Shown: positions 45,177 through 53,736, counted from the first letter of the stretch. The stretch is 64,000 nt of DNA from Streptomyces xanthophaeus (GCF_000725805.1 NZ_JOFT01000011.1:248001-312000), one strand, 5' to 3'. Program-made: numbers and translations. The notes: generated by a model from the sequence alone, not told the origin.

Positions 45177-46040
45177 ATGGTCAACGAGCCGGACACCACG
45201 CCCATCCACAAGCAGTACGCGCAGCGGTTCTCCGCCGATCTCGAGATCAACCGGAAGGAACAGGACGAGCTCTCCGCGCAGATCGCGGAACTCGAGGCGC
45301 GCCTGAAGCAACTGAAGGCGGACGAGAACTGGCTCTGCGGCGTGCAGGGTGCACTGCCGGCGGCCGGAGCCGGGAAGGCCGCCGAGCGGGTGGCGGCCCA
45401 GGCCGTCCGGTCCCCCGCCACCAAGACGGCCAAGACCGCCACGGCCAAGACCGCGGCCGCGCCCGCAGCTTCCGCCGCGGAGCCGGTGGCCGGAAGCGTC
45501 CCGAAGCCCCGGCAGGCGAAGAAGGCCGCGGGGGCTACGCGCGCGCGGAAGGCCACGCCCGCCAAGAAGGCCTCCGGGACCGCCGCAACCGGTACGAAGG
45601 CCAAGGCCGCCCCGCGCAAGCCCGCCACCACGGCTGCGAAGACTGCGACGACGGCCGCCCCCGCCGCAGCCGGCGCCACCACCACCGCAGCCACCGCAAC
45701 CACGGCCGCTGCCGCTGCCAAGAAGGACACCGGGACCAAGTCGCCCCAGGCGGAACCCCCGCTGCGCGAACTCGTCCTCGCCCTCCTCGTCGGCGCCGCG
45801 GAACCCCGCCTGGTCAGCGAGGTCAGCACCGAACTGGCCCAGGCACACCCCGGCCGGCCCGCCTCCACGCAGGTCGTCCGCAACACCCTCGAGACGCTGG
45901 CCAAGAAGAACCTCATCGAGAAGGAACACAAGCAGGGCTCGGTCATGTACTCCGCGCCCCGGCCCGCCACGACCGAGCCCGTCGCCGCGGCGGCGACTGC
46001 CACCGGCACGAAGGACGAGAAGGAGCCGGTGAAGGTCTGA
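45177..46040 (+). CDS. Histone H1-like protein with coiled coil and C-terminal winged helix
   Basis: 287 aa. The ATG at 45177 follows GAGGAGAG; the ATG at 45150 would add nine residues without a ribosome-binding site. The N-terminus has a coiled coil (RKEQDELSAQIAELEARLKQL, about residues 25-50). Residues about 70-190 are an Ala/Lys/Thr/Pro tail with repeated AKKA, TAAKTA and TATTA, like eukaryotic H1 and bacterial HupS tails. Residues about 190-260 form a winged-helix-like unit (LRELVLALLVGAAEPRLVSEVSTEL, TQVVRNTLETLAKKNLIEKE). A nucleoid-associated or chromatin-regulating role is likely. Confidence 0.85.
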   Translation: MVNEPDTTPIHKQYAQRFSADLEINRKEQDELSAQIAELEARLKQLKADENWLCGVQGALPAAGAGKAAERVAAQAVRSPATKTAKTATAKTAAAPAASAAEPVAGSVPKPRQAKKAAGATRARKATPAKKASGTAATGTKAKAAPRKPATTAAKTATTAAPAAAGATTTAATATTAAAAAKKDTGTKSPQAEPPLRELVLALLVGAAEPRLVSEVSTELAQAHPGRPASTQVVRNTLETLAKKNLIEKEHKQGSVMYSAPRPATTEPVAAAATATGTKDEKEPVKV

Positions 46041-46067
46041 CCCCTCACCGCAGTCCGGAGCGACACC

Positions 46068-46092
46068 GCCGGGCCCCCTCAAGGGGCCCGGC
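46068..46092 (+). terminator. Perfect hairpin after the histone-like gene
   Basis: Arms GCCGGGCCCC (46068-46077) and GGGGCCCGGC (46083-46092) are perfect complements around a 5-nt loop, 27 bp after the stop codon. There is no U-run, as is usual for Streptomyces terminators. Confidence 0.8.
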
Positions 46093-46174
46093 CGTCGTCT
46101 CGATAGCCTGAACAGGGCCGGGACGACGGACCGGCCCGAAGCGCATGCGAGCCTGAGGCGGAACCGGGGTGGAC

Positions 46175-46321
46175 ATGGACATCGGGCAAGGAAGTCCGGC
46201 GGCAGAGCCGCGGCGGACGCTGCGTCATGCCGACGCCGTCACGGAGGACGGCACCTGGGCGGTCCACGCGTTCCTGATGCCCCGGCCGGCGGACTGCGAA
46301 GGCTACGACCACGCGCGGTGA
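46175..46321 (+). CDS. Possible small protein, first of an overlapping pair
   Basis: 48 codons from ATG 46175 (or GTG 46169): MDIGQGSPAAEPRRTLRH, EDGTWAVHAFLMPRPADCEGYDHAR. The stop overlaps a GTG at 46318 that opens a second frame of 53 codons ending at 46479 (VTPGCLPDAAAEAEYERSVTELGLRRRGG, then repeat-derived Gly/Pro/Arg). Either two coupled small genes or one frameshifted gene is possible. The ribosome-binding site is weak and I know no family. Confidence 0.3.
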   Translation: MDIGQGSPAAEPRRTLRHADAVTEDGTWAVHAFLMPRPADCEGYDHAR

Positions 46322-46390
46322 CACCGGGCTGCCTCCCCGACGCGGCCGCAGAGGCCGAGTACGAGCGCAGCGTCACCGAGCTCGGACTGC

Positions 46391-46458
46391 GGCGGCGGGG
46401 CGGAGCCCCCGGCGGCGGGGCGGAGCCCCCGGCGGCGGGGCGGAGCCCCCGGCGGCGG
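46391..46458. repeat. 20-bp tandem repeat, 3.4 copies
   Basis: The unit GGCGGCGGGGCGGAGCCCCC occurs three times exactly (46391-46410, 46411-46430, 46431-46450), followed by a partial copy to 46458. Each unit contains GGGGC...GCCCC, so transcripts could fold. Twenty is not a multiple of three, which argues against strong coding selection, and the exact identity suggests recent expansion. Confidence 0.9.
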
Positions 46459-46556
46459 CTGAACCTCACCCGCCACTGAGCAACCCCCTTACGCAGACGC
46501 GCCGCGATGCGCGACTCCCGGAAGGGGTTCGCGCATCGCGCCGTCACCGGGGCGGG

Positions 46557-46808
46557 TCAGTGACCGTGCCCGTGGCCGTAACCGCGGCCGTGGCCTCCGT
46601 AGCCGTAGTCATCGTCGTCGTCGTCCCAACCGCTGTGGTGGTAGCGGCCGCCGTTGTCGTCACCGCATCCACCCCCGGCGAGGTAACTGACGGACTGGGT
46701 GGGGACGGCCGCAGAAGCCGTACCCGCCGTGCCGAGTGCGGCACCGCCGGCCATCAGCAGGCCCGCGGCGGACACGACGAAAAGACGCTTCACTCTCTGT
46801 GCATGCAT
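46557..46808 (-). CDS. Small secreted His/Asp/Gly-rich protein
   Basis: 83 aa from ATG 46808 behind GGAGGAAAGG. A signal peptide (KRLFVVSAAGLLMAGGAALGTAGTASA, cleavage near ASA-AVP) releases a mature peptide of about 50 residues. It starts with PTQSVSYLAGGGCGDDNGG and continues with YHHSGWDDDDDDYGYGGHG, ending in alternating Gly/His/Tyr (GRGYGHGHGH). The composition is that of a metal-binding (Ni, Zn, Cu) or mineral-interacting surface peptide; one Cys could dimerise it. Unlike chaplins it has no hydrophobic chaplin domain. Confidence 0.8.
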   Translation of the reverse strand: MHAQRVKRLFVVSAAGLLMAGGAALGTAGTASAAVPTQSVSYLAGGGCGDDNGGRYHHSGWDDDDDDYGYGGHGRGYGHGHGH

Positions 46809-47190
46809 GAGAAATACCCTTTCCTCCACCTCTCGCTCAGCCTTCACAGCAGGAGGGGCGGCCGCGGCCGCAGCAGAACGGCAGCGCGGATCGGTTGCGT
46901 AGCCGCCGACAACGGTGCGCACGCCGGTCCCCCGCGACGCGGCCGTGGGCCACGCGGTCCCCCGAGGCGGGCAGACGTCAGAGACTCGGGCTCCCGTCGT
47001 CGCGGGAGCTCAGCCACCGGGGGCGTGCCCCGCGGTTGCGGCTCTCACTCACCGAGGCTAGTCGTGTCCTGGCCACTCAGCATCTCGGGATCGGCCCGCC
47101 TGCACGTCCCGGACCGGCCATCGCCGGGGCCCGCGCGGACCGTTCGCGTCCGGGTCCCCCGGCAATGGGCGGGCCTGCGATGCTGACCGC
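46809..47190. other. Gene-free divergent spacer
   Basis: 382 bp between the His-rich secreted protein and the Mth938-like gene. It is likely to contain two promoters. A small hairpin, GCTCCCG (46990-46996) pairing with CGGGAGC (47003-47009), is the only structure seen. No convincing reading frame. Confidence 0.45.
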
Positions 47191-47607
47191 ATGACCGATG
47201 CCGACACCCGCCCGCCCCACACCGGCGCCCCCGCAGCCCCGCCCGTGTCCCCGAGGATCGAGCACCTGGAATGGGGCCTGATGGAAGTCGAAGGCCTCGC
47301 CCCCGGCAAGGACTTCGTCCTTTATCCGGGGGGCGGCCACGCGTGGGACTGGTCCCGGCACGGCACCCGGCACGAGCCCGGGGTCCAGCCCGCAGACGTG
47401 CAGGAGCTGATCGAACGGGGCGCCGAGGTCGTCGTCCTCAGTCTCGGGATGGACGAACGGCTGCGGATCGCCGGGCCGACCCTGGAACTCCTCCGGGAGG
47501 CAGGCGCCGAAGCGCACATGCACGAGACACGGATAGCGGTCAGCCTCTACAACACCCTGACCACAGGGAACCGGCCCGTGGGCGGCCTCTTCCACTCCAC
47601 CTGTTGA
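47191..47607 (+). CDS. Mth938-like domain protein
   Basis: 138 aa with a 20-residue Pro-rich head. IEHLEWGLMEVEGLAPGKDFVLYPGGGHAWDWSRHGTRHEPGVQPADVQELIERGAEVVVLSLGMDERLRI is the diagnostic Mth938/NDUFAF3 core with the WDWxxxGTxHxPG loop. A second strand-helix unit (ETLELLREAGAEAHMHETRIAVSLYNTL) follows. The family is conserved from archaea to mitochondria, where it helps complex I assembly; in bacteria its role is unknown. The start at 47191 is the natural ATG. Confidence 0.9.
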   Translation: MTDADTRPPHTGAPAAPPVSPRIEHLEWGLMEVEGLAPGKDFVLYPGGGHAWDWSRHGTRHEPGVQPADVQELIERGAEVVVLSLGMDERLRIAGPTLELLREAGAEAHMHETRIAVSLYNTLTTGNRPVGGLFHSTC

Positions 47608-47724
47608 GACCCCGACGGACCTCGGGCGGTGTGACGCACGTCCCATTCCGTTTCGGTTCCGTTTGCAGCCGCCATGATCGCGCACACGCCCTTGCTGGAA
47701 CACCCACCGAGGAAAGGACCGGCC

Positions 47725-49230
47725 ATGGCGGCCCCCGACTCCCAGCAGGTGGCCGATCCGGAAGCGGTGAAGCGCCACCCCGTACTCTTCCGCGCCATCA
47801 GGCAGCGCCGGAACCCCAGACTCCGCAGGACGGACATCACCGTCACGGACGACCGGGCGGTCAAGCGCGCCGTGAAGGCTGCCTCGCTCGGCAACGCCAT
47901 GGAATGGTTCGACTTCGGCATCTACTCCTACCTGGCCGTCACCCTGGGCCATGTCTTCTTCCCGTCCGGGAACGAGACCACCCAATTGCTGTCCTCGTTC
48001 GCCACCTTCGCCGTGGCCTTCCTGGTCAGGCCCCTGGGCGGGATGTTCTTCGGCCCGATGGGCGACCGGCTCGGCCGCAAGAAGGTCCTGGCGCTCACCA
48101 TGATCATGATGGCGGTCGGGACGTTCGCCATCGGCCTCATCCCCTCGCACGGCACGATCGGCCTGTGGGCCCCGGCCCTGCTGATCCTCTTCCGCATGCT
48201 CCAGGGGTTCTCGACCGGCGGAGAGTACGGCGGCGCCTCCACCTTCATCGCCGAGTACGCCCCCGACAAGCGCCGCGGCTACTTCGGCAGCTTCCTCGAA
48301 TTCGGCACCCTGGCCGGCTACGTCGGCGCGGCAGGCCTCGTCACGGCGCTGTACGCCGTGCTCGACGACACCCAGATGGAGAGCTGGGGCTGGCGCATCC
48401 CCTTCCTCGTCGCCGGCCCCCTCGGCCTGGTGGGCCTGTACCTGCGGCTGCGCCTCGACGAGACCCCCGCCTTCCAGAAGCTGGAGGGCGGCAGCGCCAA
48501 GGCGGCCAAGGCCACCGAGGCCGCCGACGGGGTGGAGACGACCACCAAGGGTGACCTCGCGCACATCTTCCGCCGGTACTGGCCGACGCTGATCCTCTGC
48601 ATCTGCCTGGTCGGCGCGTACAACATCACCGACTACATGCTGCTGTCGTACATGCCGACCTACCTGTCGGACGAACTCGGCTACAGCGAGACGCACGGCC
48701 TGCTCGTCCTGCTCGCCGTGATGCTCTGCCTGATGCTCGTCATCAGCCAGGTCGGCAAGCTCTCCGACCGCTTCGGGCGCAAGCCGCTGCTGATGGCCGG
48801 CATGGTGGGGTTCGTCGTGCTCTCCCTCCCCGCGTTCCTCCTGATCCGTCAGGGCGGCATCCCCGCGATCACCGTCGGCATGCTGATGCTGGGCCTCTCC
48901 CTCGTCTGCATGCTCGGCACGATGTCCGCCGCGCTCCCGGCCCTCTTCCCGACGCAGGTCCGGTACGGGTCGCTGTCCGTCGGCTACAACCTGTCGGCGT
49001 CCCTCTTCGGCGGTACGACCCCGCTGGTGATCACGGCCCTGATCAACTGGAGCGGCTCGAACCTGATGCCCGCCTACTACGCGATGGCAGCTGCCCTGGT
49101 CGGCATCATCGCCGTGGCCTGCATGAAGGAGACCGCGCAGCAGCCGCTCGCCGGTTCCCCGCCGTCCGTCGAGACGCAGGAGGAGGCCGCGGAGCTGTGC
49201 GCGGCCCAGTCCCCGGCCCCGAAGTTCTGA
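47725..49230 (+). CDS. MFS transporter of the metabolite:H+ symporter (ProP/KgtP) family
   Basis: 501 aa with about 12 helices. ATG 47725 follows GAGGAAAGG. Hallmarks are ASLGNAMEWFDFGIYSYLAV at helix 1, RPLGGMFFGPMGDRLGRKKVL, RMLQGFSTGGEYGGASTFIAEYAPDKRRGYFGS, GWRIPFLVAGPLGL and DRFGRKPLLM in the second half. This fits osmolyte, proline/betaine or dicarboxylate symporters. The long basic N-terminal region (about 50 residues) is unusual. A perfect terminator follows it. Confidence 0.93.
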   Translation: MAAPDSQQVADPEAVKRHPVLFRAIRQRRNPRLRRTDITVTDDRAVKRAVKAASLGNAMEWFDFGIYSYLAVTLGHVFFPSGNETTQLLSSFATFAVAFLVRPLGGMFFGPMGDRLGRKKVLALTMIMMAVGTFAIGLIPSHGTIGLWAPALLILFRMLQGFSTGGEYGGASTFIAEYAPDKRRGYFGSFLEFGTLAGYVGAAGLVTALYAVLDDTQMESWGWRIPFLVAGPLGLVGLYLRLRLDETPAFQKLEGGSAKAAKATEAADGVETTTKGDLAHIFRRYWPTLILCICLVGAYNITDYMLLSYMPTYLSDELGYSETHGLLVLLAVMLCLMLVISQVGKLSDRFGRKPLLMAGMVGFVVLSLPAFLLIRQGGIPAITVGMLMLGLSLVCMLGTMSAALPALFPTQVRYGSLSVGYNLSASLFGGTTPLVITALINWSGSNLMPAYYAMAAALVGIIAVACMKETAQQPLAGSPPSVETQEEAAELCAAQSPAPKF

Positions 49231-49266
49231 CCGGAGGCACGTGGGTCCGTCCGCCGGGCGGATGCG

Positions 49267-49302
49267 GACGGGGTCCCCGCCCGGTGGTGCGGGGACCCCG
49301 TC
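49267..49302 (+). terminator. Perfect hairpin after the MFS gene
   Basis: Fourteen-bp perfect arms, GACGGGGTCCCCGC (49267-49280) and its complement (49289-49302), around an 8-nt loop, 36 bp after the MFS stop. Just downstream (49332-49366) GCGGGCAGGTGGCCGG is directly duplicated. Confidence 0.85.
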
Positions 49303-49399
49303 GTGGTCCGGGCCCGGGGCGGGGCGCGGCGCGGGCAGGTGGCCGGGCGCGGGCAGGTGGCCGGCTGCTCGGAGCGGCAGCCCGCGTACCCTCGTCCCC

Positions 49400-50356
49400 G
49401 TGCCTCCATCCCGCCTGCGTCGTGTAGCCGTCCTCGTCCTCGAAGGCGCCAAGCCGCTCGATGCCGGTATCCCCGCGCAGGTCTTCAGCACCCGGGCGAG
49501 CATGCCGTACGAGGTACGGGTGTGCGGCGCGGCGCCGGGGCCGGTGACCGGCGGCGACGGCCTGTCGTACTCCGTGGCGCACGGCCTTGAGGCACTGGCC
49601 TGGGCAGACCTCGTGTTCATCCCCGGCTACCGGCTCCCGGACCGTGAAGACCCGCCCCGAGCGGTCATCGACGCCCTGGTCGCGGCCCACGAACGCGGCG
49701 CGCGGCTGGCCGCCATCTCCACGGGCGCCTTCGCCCTCGCCGCCACGGGACTGCTCGACGGCAGACGCGCCACGACGCATTGGCACTACGCGCGTGAGCT
49801 CGCCGCGAAGTACCCGCTCGTCCGGGTCGACGAGAACGTCCTCTTCGTCGACGAGGGCAGCGTGCTGACATCGGCCGGCGCCGCCTCGGGCATCGACCTG
49901 TGCCTGCACATCCTGCGCGGCGACCTGGGGGTGGCCGCCTCCAACCATGCGGCCCGGCGCCTGGTGGCGGCCCCCTACCGCAGCGGCGGTCAGGCACAGT
50001 ACGTGCCGCGCAGCGTGTCGGAGCCGCTCGGCGAACGGTTCGCCGCCACCCGTGAGTGGGCCCTGCACCGGCTGGGCGATCCGCTCACCCTAGAAATGCT
50101 GGCCCAGCGTGCGGCCGTGTCGCCGCGCACGTTCTCGCGGCGCTTCGTCGAGGACACCGGGTACACGCCCATGCAGTGGGTCATGCGGGCCCGGATCGAT
50201 CTGGCGCGTGAGCTGCTGGAGCGTTCGCAGCGGAGCGTGGAACAGATCGCCGCCGATGCCGGTCTGGGCACCGCCGCCAATCTGCGGCTGCACTTCCAGC
50301 GCGTCCTCGGCACCACACCGAGCGAGTACCGGCGCACGTTCGCCTCGGGCGAGTAG
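49400..50356 (+). CDS. GlxA-family (DJ-1/PfpI + AraC) transcriptional regulator
   Basis: 318 aa from a GTG at 49400. The N-terminal GATase1-like domain has VAVLVLEGAKPLDAGIPAQVF, WADLVFIPGYRLP and LAAISTGAFALAATGLLDGRRATTHW. In most relatives the elbow reads CTGAF; here it is STGAF, so the Cys is absent. The C-terminal AraC HTH pair has LTLEMLAQRAAVSPRTFSRRFVEDTGYTPMQWV and EQIAADAGLGTAANLRLHFQRVLGTTPSEYRRTF. Such regulators respond to small metabolites. Its target may be the next gene (gap) or the MFS gene; both are inference. Confidence 0.93.
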   Translation: MPPSRLRRVAVLVLEGAKPLDAGIPAQVFSTRASMPYEVRVCGAAPGPVTGGDGLSYSVAHGLEALAWADLVFIPGYRLPDREDPPRAVIDALVAAHERGARLAAISTGAFALAATGLLDGRRATTHWHYARELAAKYPLVRVDENVLFVDEGSVLTSAGAASGIDLCLHILRGDLGVAASNHAARRLVAAPYRSGGQAQYVPRSVSEPLGERFAATREWALHRLGDPLTLEMLAQRAAVSPRTFSRRFVEDTGYTPMQWVMRARIDLARELLERSQRSVEQIAADAGLGTAANLRLHFQRVLGTTPSEYRRTFASGE

Positions 50357-50465
50357 CCCCGTGTGACGGGGGGTGTGGCGCGATCCTTACGAACCATGGC
50401 GATCACGCCGATGGTCCGGGTGGGCGCCCCGGGCGAACCTTGGGGTGAACGAAGGGACACCGCAC

Positions 50466-51464
50466 ATGACTCGCATCGCCATCAACGGATTCGGCCGCAT
50501 CGGCCGCAATGTGCTCCGCGCACTCCTCGAGCGCGGCAGCGACCTCGAGATCGTCGCCGTCAACGACCTCACCGAGCCCGTCACGCTGGCGCGGCTGCTC
50601 GCCTACGACACCACGTCCGGCCGGCTCGGCCGCCCCGTGACCGTCGAGGGGAACGTCCTCGTCGTCGACGGCCGCCGCATCACGGTGCTCGCCGAGCGCG
50701 AGCCGGCGCAGCTGCCGTGGGCCGAACTCGGCGTCGACATCGTGCTGGAGGCGACGGGCCGCTTCACCTCGGCCAAGGACGCCCGTGCCCATCTCGACGC
50801 GGGCGCGAAGAAGGTGCTCGTCAGTGCGCCCTCGGACGGCGCCGACGTCACCCTCGCGTTCGGTGTCAACACCGACGCGTACGACCCGGCGGTGCACACG
50901 ATCGTCTCGAACGCCTCCTGCACGACCAACGCGCTCGCGCCGCTGGCCGCGGTCCTCGACGACCTCGCCGGCATCGAGCACGGCTTCATGACGACGGTGC
51001 ACGCCTACACGCAGGAGCAGAACCTGCAGGACGGTCCGCACCGCGACCCCCGGCGCGCCCGCGCCGCCGCCGTCAACATCGTGCCGACCACGACGGGCGC
51101 CGCCAAGGCGATCGGCGTCGTCCTGCCGAACCTGGACGGCAAGCTGTCGGGCGACTCGATCCGCGTGCCGGTGCCGGTGGGCTCGATCGTCGAACTCAAC
51201 ACGACCGTCGCCCGCGACGTGACGCGCGACGAGGTGCTGGCCGCGTACCGCACCGCCGCCGAGGGCCCGCTCGCAGGCGTCCTCGAGTACTCCGACGACC
51301 CGCTCGTGTCGGCCGACATCGTCGGCAACCCGGCCTCGTCGATCTTCGACTCGGCCCTGACCCGGGTCGACGGCCGCCACATCAAGGTCGTCGCCTGGTA
51401 CGACAACGAGTGGGGCTTCTCCAACCGGGTGATCGACACGCTCGAACTCCTCGCCTCCCGCTGA
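50466..51464 (+). CDS. gap: Type I glyceraldehyde-3-phosphate dehydrogenase
   Basis: 332 aa. NAD-binding INGFGRIGRNVLRAL with AVNDL (Asp34) favouring NAD, catalytic SNASCTTN with nucleophile C152, active-site His in MTTVHAYTQEQ, and the end KVVAWYDNEWGFSNRVIDTLELL. Length and motifs are complete, so it should be an active enzyme. It stands outside a pgk-tpi operon, so it is probably a second copy (Streptomyces often carry more than one). ATG 50466 lies behind GAAGGGAC. Confidence 0.97.
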   Translation: MTRIAINGFGRIGRNVLRALLERGSDLEIVAVNDLTEPVTLARLLAYDTTSGRLGRPVTVEGNVLVVDGRRITVLAEREPAQLPWAELGVDIVLEATGRFTSAKDARAHLDAGAKKVLVSAPSDGADVTLAFGVNTDAYDPAVHTIVSNASCTTNALAPLAAVLDDLAGIEHGFMTTVHAYTQEQNLQDGPHRDPRRARAAAVNIVPTTTGAAKAIGVVLPNLDGKLSGDSIRVPVPVGSIVELNTTVARDVTRDEVLAAYRTAAEGPLAGVLEYSDDPLVSADIVGNPASSIFDSALTRVDGRHIKVVAWYDNEWGFSNRVIDTLELLASR

Positions 51465-51470
51465 CCGGAC

Positions 51471-51503
51471 GCGGGCGCGGCCCCGACCCCCAGGGGTCGC
51501 GCC
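51471..51503 (+). terminator. Imperfect hairpin after gap
   Basis: GGGCGCG and GACCC pair with GGGTC and GCGCCC across a small bulge, just after the gap stop codon. It is GC-rich and of about the right size, but imperfect. Confidence 0.4.
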
Positions 51504-51528
51504 CCCGGCAGCTGGTTGACTACGCCGC

Positions 51529-52560
51529 ATGGACCTCTCACCACCTCCCGTCCCCCTCCCGAAGGCGGGGGGCGCGCCTGCGTTCGACCCCGAACTGCAC
51601 GCGGCGCTCGCGGCGTTGGGCGGCGCGCCGCGCGAGCCGCTCACTGCGCAGAACCTCGCGGCCCGGCAGGAGCAGGATGCTGCGGCCAGACCCAGGCCGA
51701 CGGCCCGGGACCTGCGGGCCGACGGCCGCTTCGAGGTGGACGAGCTGCGCGTACCGGGAGCGCAGGGCGGGCCGGACGTGACGCTCGTGAGCGCACGGCC
51801 CGCCGGGCTCGCAGGGCCGTTGCCGCTGCTGTACTACATGCACGGCGGCGGGATGATCATGGGCAATGCGTGGTCCGTCCTGCCGGAGCTGCTGTGCTCC
51901 TGGGCCCTGCCGCTGGAGCTGGCCGTCGTCTCCGTCGAATACCGGCTGGCGCCGCGGACGCGGTACCCCGGACCGCTGGAGGACTGCTACGCCGGACTGG
52001 TCTGGGCGGCCGAGCACGCGGGCGCACTCGGCATCGACGCGGACCGCATCGTCATCGGCGGCAAGAGTGCCGGAGGCGGACTCGCGGCGGCACTCGCCCT
52101 GCTCACCCGTGACCGGGGCGGGCCCGCGCCGGTCGGGCAACTGCTCCTGTGCCCGATGCTCGACGACCGCAGCCACACCTTCTCCAGCCATCAGATGGCC
52201 GGGGTCGACACCTGGGACCGGACCTCCAACGCCACCGCGTGGCAGGCCCTGCTGGGCGACCTGTACGGCGCGGCGGACCTTCCCGCGTACGCCGCTCCCG
52301 CCCGGGCCACGGACCTGTCCGGGCTGCCCCCGGCCTATGTCGACGTCGGGTCGGCCGAGACGTTCAGGGACGAGGACGTGGCCTACGCCGACGCGATCTG
52401 GCGGGCCGGCGGTCAGGCCGAACTGCACGTGTGGCCGGGCGCGTTCCACGGTTTCGACTCCCTCGCACCGGACGCGGCGCTCAGCCGCGACGCCCGCGAC
52501 GCCCGTACCCGCTGGCTCCGGCGCGTGCTGGCCCCCGTCCCGGGACCCCCAGCGGTGTGA
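51529..52560 (+). CDS. HSL-family alpha/beta-hydrolase (esterase)
   Basis: 343 aa. The oxyanion motif MHGGGMI starts at H105, VVSVEYRLAPRTRYPGPLEDCYAGLVWAA follows, and the nucleophile elbow GKSAGGGLAAAL has Ser180 (GKSAG rather than GDSAG). The acid is in DVGSAETFRDED and the His in WPGAFHGFDSL. A 60-residue cap precedes the core. It is intact, unlike the broken family member at 37014. It is likely to be a carboxylesterase of small esters; the physiological substrate is unknown. Confidence 0.94.
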   Translation: MDLSPPPVPLPKAGGAPAFDPELHAALAALGGAPREPLTAQNLAARQEQDAAARPRPTARDLRADGRFEVDELRVPGAQGGPDVTLVSARPAGLAGPLPLLYYMHGGGMIMGNAWSVLPELLCSWALPLELAVVSVEYRLAPRTRYPGPLEDCYAGLVWAAEHAGALGIDADRIVIGGKSAGGGLAAALALLTRDRGGPAPVGQLLLCPMLDDRSHTFSSHQMAGVDTWDRTSNATAWQALLGDLYGAADLPAYAAPARATDLSGLPPAYVDVGSAETFRDEDVAYADAIWRAGGQAELHVWPGAFHGFDSLAPDAALSRDARDARTRWLRRVLAPVPGPPAV

Positions 52561-52804
52561 GACGAGCCCGGAGCTCTCCCAGGCGAAGCCGTCCGGGTCG
52601 GCGCACGTGGCGGCGGACTCGACGCAAGAAGGACCTGCCGTCGGCGCTTCTCGGGTCCTGGCCGATTGCGGCCGCCCCCGGCCGCGGACGTCCCGCGTCC
52701 GGCGTCGGACGGCCTGGCGGGCAGATTGGAAACGGGGCGACCGGGTAACCCCTCCAGAAGGGGCGCCATCAGGGCCTCGCCCCCGGACAGGACAGGGGCG
52801 GTTC

Positions 52805-53044
52805 ATGCACTCGTTCCCGATCCCGCTGATTCCCACGGAGGAAGGCGGACTGCTCATCCCGGCCGAGCAGGTCACCGGTCTCCTGCGGAGTCTGGCTGCC
52901 GACTGGGCGGCCGCAGCCGACCTCGACATCCCCGAGGCCGACTCCGAGACCGTGCTCGCGATGACCGAGGCCCTCACCCAGTTGGCCGACCAGATCGACG
53001 CGGAGTGCATCGCCTACGCCTCTCGGCCGGAAGACAGGCCCTGA
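52805..53044 (+). CDS. Small conserved hypothetical (DUF6213-like)
   Basis: 79 aa. IPLIPTEEGGLLIPAEQVTGLLRSLAADW then TVLAMTEALTQLADQIDAECIAYASR. From memory this pattern (LLIPAEQVTGLLR and ALxQLADQIDxECIA) matches the Streptomyces family DUF6213. It is helical and cytoplasmic, function unknown. A GGACAGGGGCGG stretch before ATG 52805 may serve as ribosome-binding site. Confidence 0.7.
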   Translation: MHSFPIPLIPTEEGGLLIPAEQVTGLLRSLAADWAAAADLDIPEADSETVLAMTEALTQLADQIDAECIAYASRPEDRP

Positions 53045-53056
53045 GCACGGAGCCGG

Positions 53057-53560
53057 TCAGCGCGGCGGCGACCAGAAGGCCTCCAGGCGCCCCGCGCCGG
53101 GGGTGAGACCGTCCCAGCCTCCCGGAAGGTCCACCACGACGACGCCCGACGTCGGGAAGCCCGCCCTCAGCCGGTCCAGCAGTTCGGCCGGGCCGCTCCC
53201 GCACAGGGCCGAGGCCAGCTCGTGGATGCCCGTGTTGTGGCCGACCAGCATGAGGTGGCCGAGCCCCGCTCCGCGCTCCGTCAGTACGGTGACCAGTGCG
53301 TTCGGGGCCGCGTCATAGAGCCTTTCGTCGTACACGGCGGGCGGCGGCTCCGGCAGGGCCGGGGCGATCAGCTGCCAGGTCTCGCGCGTCCTGCGGGCGG
53401 GCGAGCACAGCACCAGATGGGGTGCGAATCCGGACTGCGCCAGCCAGCGGCCGGTCTCCGGCGCATCGGCCCGTCCGCGTTCGCTCAGGGAGCGCTCGTA
53501 GTCCTCCACCCCGTCCTTCGGCACGGCTTTGGCGTGACGCACCAGGAGCAGTCGGGACAT
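53057..53560 (-). CDS. SixA-type histidine phosphatase
   Basis: 167 aa. LLLVRHAKA carries the phospho-His motif RHA (H9), with SLSERGRADAPETGRWLA, VLCSPARRTRETW (second Arg), and GHLMLVGHNTGIHELA (second His). The start at 53560 is chosen because GAAGGAG sits 6 bp before it; the ATG at 53566 would touch the ribosome-binding site. SixA removes phosphate from histidine-phosphotransfer proteins in E. coli; actinobacterial homologues are of unknown substrate. It diverges from the MMPL exporter. Confidence 0.93.
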   Translation of the reverse strand: MSRLLLVRHAKAVPKDGVEDYERSLSERGRADAPETGRWLAQSGFAPHLVLCSPARRTRETWQLIAPALPEPPPAVYDERLYDAAPNALVTVLTERGAGLGHLMLVGHNTGIHELASALCGSGPAELLDRLRAGFPTSGVVVVDLPGGWDGLTPGAGRLEAFWSPPR

Positions 53561-53670
53561 GGCCATCTCCTTCACGCGGGACAGGTACACGGTCATGGTG
53601 CGATGGGTCCGGGCGGTCCGCATGTCGTTCGGTGGGCGGCGGTCGTCCGCGCATCCCCTTCCCTCCACTA

Positions 53671-53685
53671 TCTTGACCATCAAGA
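53671..53685. promoter_or_regulatory. MarR-like operator before the MMPL exporter
   Basis: TCTTGA and TCAAGA (53671-53676, 53680-53685) are perfect inverted arms with a 3-bp centre, and a further half-site TCAAG occurs at 53696-53700. The site lies 51 bp before the exporter start. TTGAnnnTCAA palindromes of this kind are typical for MarR proteins, and a MarR gene lies at the other end of the exporter. Confidence 0.65.
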
Positions 53686-53736
53686 CAGTTCGCCATCAAG
53701 CAATACCCCTGCCCGCACAGCGACCCCAGGAGCATC

